DNA from: an uncultured Synechococcus sp. | GTDB taxonomy: Bacteria; Cyanobacteriota; Cyanobacteriia; PCC-6307; Cyanobiaceae | Direction: 5' to 3' | NCBI GenBank assembly: GCA_913050105.1 | Contig: CAJWZN010000010.1 | Span: 1 to 22,109, forward strand | Length of the DNA: 22,109 bases | Shown here: piece by piece, positions 14,073-22,109 of the stretch | How the letters are laid out: the number at the start of each line of letters is the position of its first letter | How positions within the stretch are numbered: position 1 is the stretch's first letter | Position numbers and translations under genes: made by a program | Notes under the pieces: generated by a model | What the model was told of the DNA's origin: nothing | What the model saw: only the letters and a program-made list of their open reading frames with translations | Database searches by the model: none

Positions 14073-16506
14073 GATCAGCAGAGAACTGTTTCACCAGTGC
14101 CTGGCGAATTTTTTCGTGCACCGGAGACACCTGCTCCTCCTTCAGCGTTTCTGATTTACCGCGATAGCGCAGGCGGAAGGCCTGGCTGGCCATTCCTTCA
14201 CCCACCTGCTCACCTTCAAAACGATCGATCAGGGTGACAGCCTCAAGCAAAGGTTTTCCGGCCTTGCGCATGCACTGGGCAAGATCACTGGCTGCGATCT
14301 CTCGGTTCACGACAATGGCCAGATCTCTTTCACTCGCTGGAACTGTTGCAAATGGCTTGAATGCCGGGGCCCAACGATTGGATCGGGTTGCGGCATCAAG
14401 GAGACGCTGCAGATCCAATTCGAAGAGATAGGTGGCTTCCGGCAGATCCTGCTGAGCTGCAAGTTCGGGGTGCAACTGACCAAAGCACCCCAGTGGCCGT
14501 CCTTCGAGCACGAGTGTTGCTGCCCGACCCGGATGAAGCCTGGAATCGTCAGCAAGGCGTCGGTCGCTCAGCTCAAGCTTCAGCGATTGCATCACTTCAG
14601 CAAGGCGTCCTCGAGCAGCGAAATAGTCGAGCGGCACTGGTTTTCCGCTGTTCATCCAGCGCTCCATCCGTCGCTCACCACTCATCACGCCGCAGAGCTG
14701 ACGGGTCTCGACGACCTCGGTTGGACTCCCGCTGTAGGTGGTACCGATTTCGAACACCCAGCACCCCTCCTGTGATGCCTTGAGATTTCTGAGGCAGACA
14801 GCGAGATGTTCTTCCCACAGATTGGTGCGGAGATGGCTGGTTTCAGCCAAAAGAGGATTGCTGATCGCAATGCGCTGATCGCTTGCATCCGCACCCACCA
14901 GAGACAGGGTTGTGATCTCCTGAAGACCGGCCGCTGAGAGCAACCGACGCAACTGCCGTTCCGCCTGCTGCTGTGATGTGAGTGCGCCGGGGGCGATCGG
15001 ATGGGGCAGTGTTGATCCGAAGTGATCGAAACCCACAAGCCTGGCGACTTCTTCGATCAGATCAATTTCTCGAGCGAGATCCAGTCGTCGGGCAGGAGGC
15101 GCCACCACAGACCACCCTTCGGGGGTCCTGGAAAGTTCGCATCCGAGAGCGGACAGACAGCGTTCGATATCGGCATCCGGCAGGGACTTTTCCGTGTTCT
15201 CAGCAACCAGTGGTCCCAGCAGGCGATGCAGAGCCTGACGACGAAGGGGGACCGGTGCGACATCGGCTTCAGGCGCACCACAGACCCATCGACCCTTCAG
15301 GGAACAGGCGAACTGTTCGCTGAGCAGTTCCAGGGCTCGAACGGAACACGCCAGGGTGATGTCCTTCGGGAGGCCTTTTTCGAACCGCGCGCTGGCATCG
15401 GTGCGAAGTCCAACCGAGCGGGCCGTGTTTCGCACTGAGACAGGGCTGAACATGGCGGATTCCAGCCAAATTCTGTTCGTTTCCGCACCCACACCACTGG
15501 CCTTGCTGCCCATCACGCCGGCCAGAGCGATGGGATGGTCATGACAGGTCACCACCTGTGCCCGTCCATCAAGAGTCAGTTCACGTTCGTCCAGTCCGGT
15601 GAATGTCTCCCCCTCCATGGCCTGACGAAGTCCGAAGCTGGCAGCCTCCACCGTCTGGCCGGTGATGCGTTCCAACGCGTCCGCATCAAAGGCGTGCAGG
15701 GGTTGTCCTTGCTCGAGCATCACCACATTGGTGATGTCCACCACAGCATTCACCTGATTGATCCCGGCTCTTGTGAGGCGGCGCTGTATCCACTCCGGTG
15801 AGCCGATGCTGCCGTCAACGGCTTCGATCAGGCTGATCCCGTAGAGACCTCCGGCTGCCATCGCTTCGGCGCTTGAGGCCGTCGTCTGCAGAGATTCGTG
15901 CTGCGGAATCAAATCGAGTTGAGGGAGAGAGAGATCTCCCCCGGTCAGCGCAGCCACCTCACGGGCGATGCCCACCATCGACAGACCATCAGGGCGGTTT
16001 GCAGTAATGGCAAGGTCAATAACGGTGTCATCAAGGCCGAGCACTGGAGCAACGGGCTGGCCGAGGGCGGGAAGTGCGGTAGTGAGCTCATCCAGCACCG
16101 CAATACCGTCGGATTCGCTGGCCAGACCGAGTTCCGAAAGCGAGCAGATCATGCCGTTGCTGGCAACTCCACGCAGCTCCCCGGCTTTGATCGTGAGATT
16201 GGCTGATGGCAGCACAGCGCCAACCATTGCCACAGGCACGTGGATGCCAGCTCGCACATTTCCGGCACCGCAAACGATCTGGATCAGCTCAGCGCCGCCT
16301 ACATCAACCTGGCAGACACTCAGTTTGTCGGCGTTTGGATGCTTATCCCGTTCCTTGACATAGCCGACCACCACACCCTGAGCCTGGGCGGAAAGGTCAT
16401 CGATCTCCTCTTCCTCGAAGCCGGCCATCGATAGTCGTTGAGCCAGCTCGTGCACAGGCTCGGTTACCTGGACCAGTTCATTCAGCCAGGACAGGGAGAC
16501 CCGCAT
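14062..16506 (-). CDS. pheT: Phenylalanyl-tRNA synthetase beta subunit
   Basis: PheT forms an alpha2-beta2 enzyme with PheS and charges tRNA-Phe. The 814 residues are normal for the bacterial beta chain. In order: MRVSLSWLNELV at the N-terminus; an EMAP-like tRNA-binding domain at about 40-150 (HPNADKLSVCQVDVG, VCGAGNVRAG, SNGMICSLSELGL); the B3/B4 editing domain (about 210-390, with RAGINQVNAVVDITNVVMLE); B5 (about 410-490); a catalytic-like core (EIDLIEEVARLVGFD); and a C-terminal FDX-ACB anticodon-binding domain (FKPFATVPASERDLAIVV to FRLRYRG). No pheS is present in the window. It ends tail-to-tail with the rRNA methyltransferase gene (11-base overlap) and is divergent from rpmG. Confidence 0.96.
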   Translation of the reverse strand: MRVSLSWLNELVQVTEPVHELAQRLSMAGFEEEEIDDLSAQAQGVVVGYVKERDKHPNADKLSVCQVDVGGAELIQIVCGAGNVRAGIHVPVAMVGAVLPSANLTIKAGELRGVASNGMICSLSELGLASESDGIAVLDELTTALPALGQPVAPVLGLDDTVIDLAITANRPDGLSMVGIAREVAALTGGDLSLPQLDLIPQHESLQTTASSAEAMAAGGLYGISLIEAVDGSIGSPEWIQRRLTRAGINQVNAVVDITNVVMLEQGQPLHAFDADALERITGQTVEAASFGLRQAMEGETFTGLDERELTLDGRAQVVTCHDHPIALAGVMGSKASGVGAETNRIWLESAMFSPVSVRNTARSVGLRTDASARFEKGLPKDITLACSVRALELLSEQFACSLKGRWVCGAPEADVAPVPLRRQALHRLLGPLVAENTEKSLPDADIERCLSALGCELSRTPEGWSVVAPPARRLDLAREIDLIEEVARLVGFDHFGSTLPHPIAPGALTSQQQAERQLRRLLSAAGLQEITTLSLVGADASDQRIAISNPLLAETSHLRTNLWEEHLAVCLRNLKASQEGCWVFEIGTTYSGSPTEVVETRQLCGVMSGERRMERWMNSGKPVPLDYFAARGRLAEVMQSLKLELSDRRLADDSRLHPGRAATLVLEGRPLGCFGQLHPELAAQQDLPEATYLFELDLQRLLDAATRSNRWAPAFKPFATVPASERDLAIVVNREIAASDLAQCMRKAGKPLLEAVTLIDRFEGEQVGEGMASQAFRLRYRGKSETLKEEQVSPVHEKIRQALVKQFSADLRS

Positions 16507-16622
16507 GGAGAGCGCGAGAACGGCGCGTGATCTTAGGAACGACCTGGTGATGACCCACGGTTCGTCGCCAGGTAAGCTCTTTGTTTGTCATTTCGCTTCG
16601 CACCTGCGGCGCTACGTCCTTT

Positions 16623-16823
16623 ATGGCCAAGAACAAGGGCGTCCGGATCGTTGTCACTCTCGAGTGCACCGAATGCCGGTCCGTTCCCGCTTCCGATAAG
16701 CGCTCTCCTGGCGTGTCCCGTTACACGACTGAGAAGAATCGCCGGAACACCACTGAAAGGCTTGAGCTGATGAAGTTCTGCCCTCAACTCAACAAAATGA
16801 CTCTCCATAAGGAGATCAAGTGA
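16623..16823 (+). CDS. rpmG: 50S ribosomal protein L33
   Basis: A 66-residue protein of the large ribosomal subunit starting MAKNKGVRIVVTLECTEC, with SPGVSRYTTEKNRRNTTERL and ending NKMTLHKEIK, all typical of cyanobacterial and plastid L33. The first zinc-ribbon pair, CTEC, is intact; the second pair is reduced to one cysteine (KFCPQLNK), so zinc binding is doubtful. The ATG at 16623 is chosen because MAK is the usual start; an upstream in-frame start at 16581 would add residues with no family match. It is followed 38 bases later by rpsR, the standard cyanobacterial rpmG-rpsR order. Confidence 0.95.
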   Translation: MAKNKGVRIVVTLECTECRSVPASDKRSPGVSRYTTEKNRRNTTERLELMKFCPQLNKMTLHKEIK

Positions 16824-16861
16824 GCCTTTTGCTCACACCGCTTTTCAACTGTTCCTGATTC

Positions 16862-17083
16862 ATGTCCAGTTCCTTCTTCAAGAAGCGCCTTTCTCCGATC
16901 AAGCCCGGCGATCCCATCGATTACAAGGATGTGGATCTGCTTAAGAAGTTCATCACCGAACGCGGCAAGATTCTTCCCCGTCGTCTGACAGGTCTGACGG
17001 CAAAACAACAGCGCGATCTCACCAATGCGGTGAAGCGTGCCCGAATTGTGGCTCTGTTGCCCTTCGTCAATCCCGAGGGTTGA
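16862..17083 (+). CDS. rpsR: 30S ribosomal protein S18
   Basis: A 73-residue small-subunit protein that binds in the platform near S6. It starts [17 protein letters not shown] and contains [20 protein letters not shown], then [20 protein letters not shown] and [11 protein letters not shown], the S18 signature. It lacks the cysteine of some zinc-type S18 proteins. It lies between rpmG and the RNase II-family gene, whose frame opens before the rpsR stop, so the three genes are probably one transcript. Confidence 0.97.
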
Positions 17084-17093
17084 CTCCGGGTCG

Positions 17094-19124
17094 TTGAACC
17101 AGTCTTTCCATCCCGGGGACACCATTGCGGTTGTCCTCAAGGGTTCACCTCTCATCGGCCGTCTTGTGTCCATCAAGGGCAGCAAGGCGGTTGTTTCATT
17201 TGGAGGCCAAAGGCGCGACCAGGACTTGCCTTTGCGGGATTTGGTTCCCGTCGATTCCACTGGAGATCTGTCTTCTCAACCTCTGCCCTCCCCAGAGGAG
17301 GTTCAATCTTTCGCTCCGTCATCGCGGAGCCTCGTCGAAGCCTGGCAGCTGCTTGTTGATGATGGGCCTGAGGGGAGTTCAAGGCTGAACTTGATCGAGT
17401 TCTGCGAGTTGCTGCAGGACCCGATTTCCCTTCCCGTGATTGCTGCTGTATGGACCTGGCTGCAGGAGCCTCAGTCACTTTTTCGCTGGCGGCGCGAGCG
17501 TCTCGTCCAGCCCCTCACCGCTGATGAGCGCGTTCGGTTGCGCCAGCAGCGTCGCTGCGAACGTTTGGCTGTTCAGCAGGAGCAGCGTCAGTTGGATCTG
17601 CTGCGGATCAACCGCCCATGGTCTGAACAAGAACGTGAGGCACTGGATCCGCAATGGTGGGTGTTGATCGAGCACTGGCTCACTCTGTTGCGCACTCAGC
17701 CGGCCTCGGTCAGCGACGACTCTGATCTGAAGCGATGGTCGGCTTCCCTGCAAATCGGGAGTGAGGCAGCCGACCTTCGTCAGTGGTTGGTGATCCGTGG
17801 ACTGCTCGACCCTGACGAACCACTCAGTCTGAGGAACAGCCCATGGTCCAGGCACTTTTCATCGGAACTGGAGCAGGAGGCAGAGCGGCTGGTTGCGCTT
17901 GCAGATTCCGATCGCCCTGGGGACGCAGAGCGACTGGATCTCACGGCTCTGGCCAGTTACAGCCTCGATGACGCAGGCACTCGGGAAATCGATGATGCAC
18001 TTTCGTACGAAAAGCGTGATGACGGCTGCTGGATTTGGATTCACATTGCCGATCCGGCGCGCCTGATCGATCCGGGATCACCACTGGATCTCGAAGCAAA
18101 ACGAAGGAGCACAAGCCTGTATCTGGCCGATGGCGTCATGCCGATGATCCCGCTCAGCCTGGCGGCAGGCCCGTTGAGCCTGCGCGCTGGCCAACAGAGT
18201 GCGGCCTTGAGTGTTGCTGTTCAGCTCGATGAGAGCGGTGAGGTCACCGCTCATCGCATTACTCGCAGCTGGATCCGACCTCGCTATGGCCTGACCTACG
18301 CAGACGGCGATGAACTGATCGAACTGGCTCCTCCGGGGGATGAATCCCTTGCGGATCTGGCCCATCTGATGAATCTCCGTCATCGCTGGCGTCGATCACG
18401 AGGTGCGGTGTTGTTTGATCGTCCCGAGGGACGGTTTCGTCTGCGAAACAGTGAACTTGAAGTTCAGGTGATCGAACCCTCGCCGGCGAGGCTTCTGGTC
18501 AGTGAAGCCATGCTGTTGATGGGTTCGGTTGTTGCCGGCTTTGGTCAGGAGTGCGGCATGGCCTTGCCGTTCCGCAGTCAGCCAACGGCAAACCTGCCGA
18601 CGACAGACGAGCTGGAGAGGATTCCAGAAGGACCTGCACAGGATGCAGCAATCAAACGCTGTCTAAGTCGCGGTGTTCAGGGCACGCGTCCGATGCCCCA
18701 CTTCAGCCTCGGGTTGCCGGCCTATGTGCAGGCCACATCCCCGATACGCCGATACGCCGATCTCGTGGCCCATCGACAGATCCTTGCCCAGCTCGAGGGG
18801 GCGGAGGTGCTCCCTGAGGAACGGGTTGGGGAACTGATCGATGACCTCGATGATCCCCTGCGTCAATCAGTGCAGATCGCCCGGGAAGATCAGCGCCATT
18901 GGCAGCAGGTTTGGTTGGCTCGCCATCGTGAACAGAGCTGGTCGGTCATCTTCCTGCGCTGGCTGAGACCCCAGGAGCGTCTTGCCCTTGTTCATGTGTC
19001 TGATCTTGCGATGGATCTCGTGGGGATTGCGCAGGGAACTGATCCCACTCCGGGACAGACCCTGTCGATGACCGTGAATCATGTGGACCCTGACCGGGGG
19101 GAACTGCAGCTTCAGTTCGCCTGA
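17094..19124 (+). CDS. RNase II/RNB-family 3'-5' exoribonuclease
   Basis: An RNB-domain ribonuclease that degrades RNA from the 3' end with magnesium. The catalytic acidic motif is SYSLDDAGTREIDDALSYE, with D292, D293, D300 and D301 in this numbering. GVMPMIPLSLAAGPLSLRAGQ, FSLGLPAYVQATSPIRRYAD and the C-terminal S1-like segment (LALVHVSDLAMDLVGIAQG, VNHVDPDRGELQLQ) also fit. The N-terminal 280 residues are less conserved and may include a small-barrel RNA-binding part (FHPGDTIAVVLKGSPLIGRL). The start is uncertain: no ATG lies near, TTG at 17094 is the best position, and GTG at 17037 would lie inside rpsR. The product has about 676 residues. It probably follows rpsR on the same transcript, and it overlaps the convergent oxidoreductase gene by 13 bases. 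Confidence 0.9.
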   Translation: MNQSFHPGDTIAVVLKGSPLIGRLVSIKGSKAVVSFGGQRRDQDLPLRDLVPVDSTGDLSSQPLPSPEEVQSFAPSSRSLVEAWQLLVDDGPEGSSRLNLIEFCELLQDPISLPVIAAVWTWLQEPQSLFRWRRERLVQPLTADERVRLRQQRRCERLAVQQEQRQLDLLRINRPWSEQEREALDPQWWVLIEHWLTLLRTQPASVSDDSDLKRWSASLQIGSEAADLRQWLVIRGLLDPDEPLSLRNSPWSRHFSSELEQEAERLVALADSDRPGDAERLDLTALASYSLDDAGTREIDDALSYEKRDDGCWIWIHIADPARLIDPGSPLDLEAKRRSTSLYLADGVMPMIPLSLAAGPLSLRAGQQSAALSVAVQLDESGEVTAHRITRSWIRPRYGLTYADGDELIELAPPGDESLADLAHLMNLRHRWRRSRGAVLFDRPEGRFRLRNSELEVQVIEPSPARLLVSEAMLLMGSVVAGFGQECGMALPFRSQPTANLPTTDELERIPEGPAQDAAIKRCLSRGVQGTRPMPHFSLGLPAYVQATSPIRRYADLVAHRQILAQLEGAEVLPEERVGELIDDLDDPLRQSVQIAREDQRHWQQVWLARHREQSWSVIFLRWLRPQERLALVHVSDLAMDLVGIAQGTDPTPGQTLSMTVNHVDPDRGELQLQFA

Positions 19125-20872
19125 TCAAGAATCCGCAGCACCCTCCACCAGGCTCCCCATGGATTTTCCACGGCGATCAGTCGGACTGAGATGTTGTTGG
19201 GCAGTTGAGAGAGGCGGCGCTCAACCCCAGGTTCGAGCGTGATCAGGCTGAGGAGGTCCACCCCTCTCTGGAGCTGATAACACTGATCATTGCCCTTCAG
19301 CAGGCGACCACAAATCTCAAGAGCCTTTGGTTCAAGCGGTGTCTGATCGGCTTGAGGGAGCTCCAGCCCATGGCGCGTCGAGTGTTCCAGTCGTCCCCCC
19401 CAATCCACTGAATCGAGATGGTTCAGAGCGTGCATCTGCGCGTCGCGCCAGTGGGGATGCCATCCCGGCCATTCCCAGAGGGGTACGACAGCGGCAGGGG
19501 CGACTGGATCATTAATCAGCCGGTGCTGAACGTTGTAAGCGCGAAGGTCCAATGGATCGATGCGCTGATGCGCGGCAAGGGCTGCGGCCAGACCGGCCGC
19601 CTGGCCGATGTTGAGAATCAGGGGCTGAAGTCGTGTTGCACCGTTGGCCATGTGACTCACGCTGAAACACTTTTCAGCTGCCAGCAGATTGGAGATGCTG
19701 TCGCTCAGCAGGGCCTCGTAGGGAATACAGAACGGTGTTCCGGTCCAACGACCACCCCATCGGCAGCTTTTGGGAGCCAAAGGCCAGTCATCGCCTGGAT
19801 AGTGATGATCATTGGCATAGGTGCCGACAGCGATGCTTTTTGCACTCAATGGAGCACGCAATGCACCATCAGCCCCCGGCAACAGATCCAGTTCCGTAAC
19901 GGTGGCTTGTCCCCGCAGCCGGCGACCTTCTCGCCAGTACGGCATCAGCGCCAATGAAGGGTTGGTTGAGGGGAAGGCATCGGCTGCAGTCAGCCAGCCA
20001 CAACTGCAGCGCTCCAGTTCCCGCAAAAACGTCAGGCTGTGGGCTTGCATCTCCGCCGCAAGCGCCGCTCTCTGGTCTGCTTCTGGGGAAATGCAGCGCT
20101 GCAGACCCTGATGCCAGTCATTGCCGTTCAACGGCCAATTCAGCATCAAAAGACCACCTGGAAGGCGTCCGTAGGTGAGCGTTCGCTCCAACCCGAAGCG
20201 TTCCGAGCACCCTTCGAAGGGTGGTGCCGGGGTACGGGGGAAGTGCTCTGGAGGATCACCTCTCAGCTGGCCCATCACCACCCATGTGGGTGACTGGACT
20301 GGTTGTTCGACGAAGAAGATCTCCTGATCGAGTCGTTTCTGCTCCGGAGCACTGGGTTCGTTCCAGGTCTCCTTTGATTCCCATCCCCAGCGACAGGGAG
20401 CATCTGCCATTGCGATCAGATCGCCGAGGTCGCTGCCATCGATCCACTGCGATCCAGGAATCGTTTCGACCGTGCCGTTGAAGGCCACGCGGATGGACTG
20501 AATGCGATCACCCTTGCGCTGCACATCCCACAATTCGCAGCCGCTCCACCACTGCAGTGTTGACTCCTGCATCACCCAGTGCTGCAGGAGTCTCTCCGCC
20601 TGTTCCGGACGAAACCCGAAGCAACTCACCCAGTTGTGATCGAGTCCCTCGCTGGATTGGTTGGCGAGGGTTCGAATGAACTGTCCCCACAATCCGGTTT
20701 GCCAACAGCTGATTTCATGGCCGTCTGGGGCACACACCCCTGCCGAACTGAGCATTCCACCCAACCATGGGCCCGGAGTCAGCAGCAGGGTCCTGGCTCC
20801 ACTGCGGGAGGCCTGAACTGCGGCGGCAACACCACCGGTTCCTCCTCCCCAGACCACAACGTCCCAGCTCAT
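19112..20872 (-). CDS. FAD-dependent oxidoreductase (FAD_oxidored type), substrate unknown
   Basis: A 586-residue flavoprotein. The N-terminal dinucleotide-binding motif is DVVVWGGGTGGVAAAVQASR (G9, G11, G14), followed by ARTLLLTPGPWLGGMLSSAG, the signature of the FAD-dependent oxidoreductase family PF12831. WIDGSDLGDLIAMADAP and a C-terminal block (LLAAEKCFSVSHMANGATRL then LNIGQAAGLAAALAA) are the other conserved pieces that close the FAD site. There is no signal peptide or iron-sulfur cysteine motif, so it should be cytoplasmic. Members act on varied substrates and nothing here identifies one. It is convergent with the RNase gene (13-base overlap) and divergent from metG, with 96 bases between starts. 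Confidence 0.86.
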   Translation of the reverse strand: MSWDVVVWGGGTGGVAAAVQASRSGARTLLLTPGPWLGGMLSSAGVCAPDGHEISCWQTGLWGQFIRTLANQSSEGLDHNWVSCFGFRPEQAERLLQHWVMQESTLQWWSGCELWDVQRKGDRIQSIRVAFNGTVETIPGSQWIDGSDLGDLIAMADAPCRWGWESKETWNEPSAPEQKRLDQEIFFVEQPVQSPTWVVMGQLRGDPPEHFPRTPAPPFEGCSERFGLERTLTYGRLPGGLLMLNWPLNGNDWHQGLQRCISPEADQRAALAAEMQAHSLTFLRELERCSCGWLTAADAFPSTNPSLALMPYWREGRRLRGQATVTELDLLPGADGALRAPLSAKSIAVGTYANDHHYPGDDWPLAPKSCRWGGRWTGTPFCIPYEALLSDSISNLLAAEKCFSVSHMANGATRLQPLILNIGQAAGLAAALAAHQRIDPLDLRAYNVQHRLINDPVAPAAVVPLWEWPGWHPHWRDAQMHALNHLDSVDWGGRLEHSTRHGLELPQADQTPLEPKALEICGRLLKGNDQCYQLQRGVDLLSLITLEPGVERRLSQLPNNISVRLIAVENPWGAWWRVLRILDQAN

Positions 20873-20968
20873 CGTTCAGTGGTGGAGCAGGACGTTGATC
20901 ATGGGTCTCGATGGGGACTGTCGTTAGGATCCGGCGTCGCGTCGTGCGGCCGAGATCCGAACACCAAG

Positions 20969-22109
20969 ATGCCTTACACCCTCACGACGCCGCTCTACTA
21001 CGTCAACGATCGCCCTCATCTAGGAAGCACTTACACGACCATCGCCTGCGATGCTCTGGCGCGGTTCCGACGCCTCACTGGAGAGAGAGTCACGTTCATC
21101 ACGGGGGTCGATGAGCATGGTCAGAAGATCCAGCGCACCGCCGAGGCGAAGAAGCAAAGTCCCCAGGATCACTGTGATGCCATCAGTGATACCTACCGCG
21201 AGCTCTGGAAACGCTGGGGGATCAGCCTGGATCGCTTTGTCCGCACCACCGACGAACGCCATCTGAAGCTTGTTCATCAGTTTTACGCGCGGGTCAAAGC
21301 CTCAGGTGATGTGGTCAGCGGACGCCAGACCGGTTGGTATTGCGTCGGCTGTGAGGAATTCAAAGACGATCCCTCAGACGCGGTGGATCCCGAGTGCTCG
21401 ATTCATCGCAAAGCGCTGGAATGGAGGGATGAGGAGAACCTCTTCTTCCGCCTCTCGCGTTATCAGTCCGAAATAGAAGACCTCGTCAATCGTGAGGATT
21501 TCATCCAGCCAACCAGCCGTCGGCAGGAGGTTCGAAATTTTGTGGCTCAGGGTCTCCGCGATTTCTCGATTTCAAGGGTCAATGTGTCCTGGGGCCTGCC
21601 CGTTCCCGACCATGAAGGCCACACGTTTTACGTTTGGTTCGATGCACTGCTGGGTTATCTCACAGCCTTGCTCGACGACGGAGGCGCACCTGATCTGGAG
21701 CGACTCAAAGCCTGCGGTTGGCCTGCATCGATTCATGTGATCGGCAAGGACATTCTCCGATTCCACGCTGTGTATTGGCCGGCCATGTTGATGTCGGCTG
21801 GATTGCCCGTACCGGAACAGGTCTTCGGCCACGGCTTCCTGACCCGCGAAGGTCAGAAAATGGGCAAATCTCTTGGCAATGTTCTGAATCCAGAGATGCT
21901 GCTTGAGCGTTGTGGCACCGATGCGGTGCGCTGGTACTTACTGCGTGATATTCAGTTCGGCGACGATGGGGACTTTCAGCAGCAACGTTTCGTTGATCTG
22001 GTGAACAACGATCTGGCCAACACGATCGGCAATCTGTTGAATCGGACGTCCTCCATGGCCCGTAAATGGTTTGCTGAGGCTGTGCCTCCCCATACCGCTG
22101 CCGCAGGAG
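20969..22109 (+). CDS. metG: Methionyl-tRNA synthetase, N-terminal part (runs off right edge)
   Basis: This class I synthetase charges tRNA-Met and initiator tRNA. The window holds the first 380 codons. The HIGH-type motif is PHLG at 16-19 in TTPLYYVNDRPHLGSTYTT, and the KMSKS-type motif is KMGKS at 297-301 (GQKMGKSLGNV). YCVGCEEF and DPECSIH form the short, three-cysteine connective-peptide knuckle of the single-zinc group. FYVWFDALLGYLTAL and IHVIGKDILRFHAVYWPAML are also typical. The ATG at 20969 gives the usual N-terminus MPYTLTTPLYYVN. The anticodon-binding domain is mostly beyond the edge. It is divergent from the oxidoreductase gene. Confidence 0.96.
   Translation, partial: MPYTLTTPLYYVNDRPHLGSTYTTIACDALARFRRLTGERVTFITGVDEHGQKIQRTAEAKKQSPQDHCDAISDTYRELWKRWGISLDRFVRTTDERHLKLVHQFYARVKASGDVVSGRQTGWYCVGCEEFKDDPSDAVDPECSIHRKALEWRDEENLFFRLSRYQSEIEDLVNREDFIQPTSRRQEVRNFVAQGLRDFSISRVNVSWGLPVPDHEGHTFYVWFDALLGYLTALLDDGGAPDLERLKACGWPASIHVIGKDILRFHAVYWPAMLMSAGLPVPEQVFGHGFLTREGQKMGKSLGNVLNPEMLLERCGTDAVRWYLLRDIQFGDDGDFQQQRFVDLVNNDLANTIGNLLNRTSSMARKWFAEAVPPHTAAAG

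Overview
The window looks like chromosome of a marine picocyanobacterium (Synechococcus/Cyanobium lineage). It has a clear allophycocyanin alpha-B gene (apcD), a cyanobacterial DUF3370 protein, cobN and B12-dependent metH, and tightly packed genes of moderately high GC. No transposase, integrase, CRISPR array, rRNA or tRNA gene was recognised. Most of the window is ordinary housekeeping DNA.

Layout. 1-5329: the start of cobN (minus strand, running off the left edge) is divergent from ilvE, followed by metH and a 90-codon gene of unknown function, then a forward terminator. 5351-7761: a small unknown gene (minus), a DUF2237 gene (plus), a short-chain dehydrogenase (minus) and an Ap4A-phosphorylase-type HIT protein (plus). 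7818-11283: an accessory-looking block with a group 3 sigma factor, a doubtful small minus-strand ORF, an exported DUF3370 protein, and a protein that appears to join a ribbon-helix-helix-like N-terminus to a C-terminal J-domain. 11284-12098: a long spacer between two convergent genes, with an apcD terminator at its right end. 12099-16506: apcD (minus), an RlmD-type rRNA methyltransferase (plus) and pheT (minus). 16623-19124: rpmG, rpsR and an RNase II-family gene in one direction. 19112-20872: an FAD oxidoreductase (minus). 20969 to the right edge: the start of metG.

How the genes work together. cobN supplies a corrin cobalt-insertion subunit and metH uses the finished cobalamin, so the left end links B12 making and B12 use around an amino-acid aminotransferase. 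rpmG-rpsR-RNase II and the pheT, metG and rlmD genes serve translation and RNA turnover. Gene ends are packed: three convergent pairs overlap by 11-19 bases, and a fourth possible pair by 34.

The part that is not ordinary is the roughly 755-base stretch at 11284-12039. It needs no promoter for either neighbour, yet it holds seven copies of TGAGAC/GTCTCA, a perfect 10-bp hairpin, a 16-base imperfect direct repeat, a 15-base palindrome and a second perfect 10-bp inverted repeat built from variants of the same word. This is the best candidate for something undescribed (a non-coding RNA, a regulator-binding region or a decayed element). Nothing in the sequence alone proves a function.
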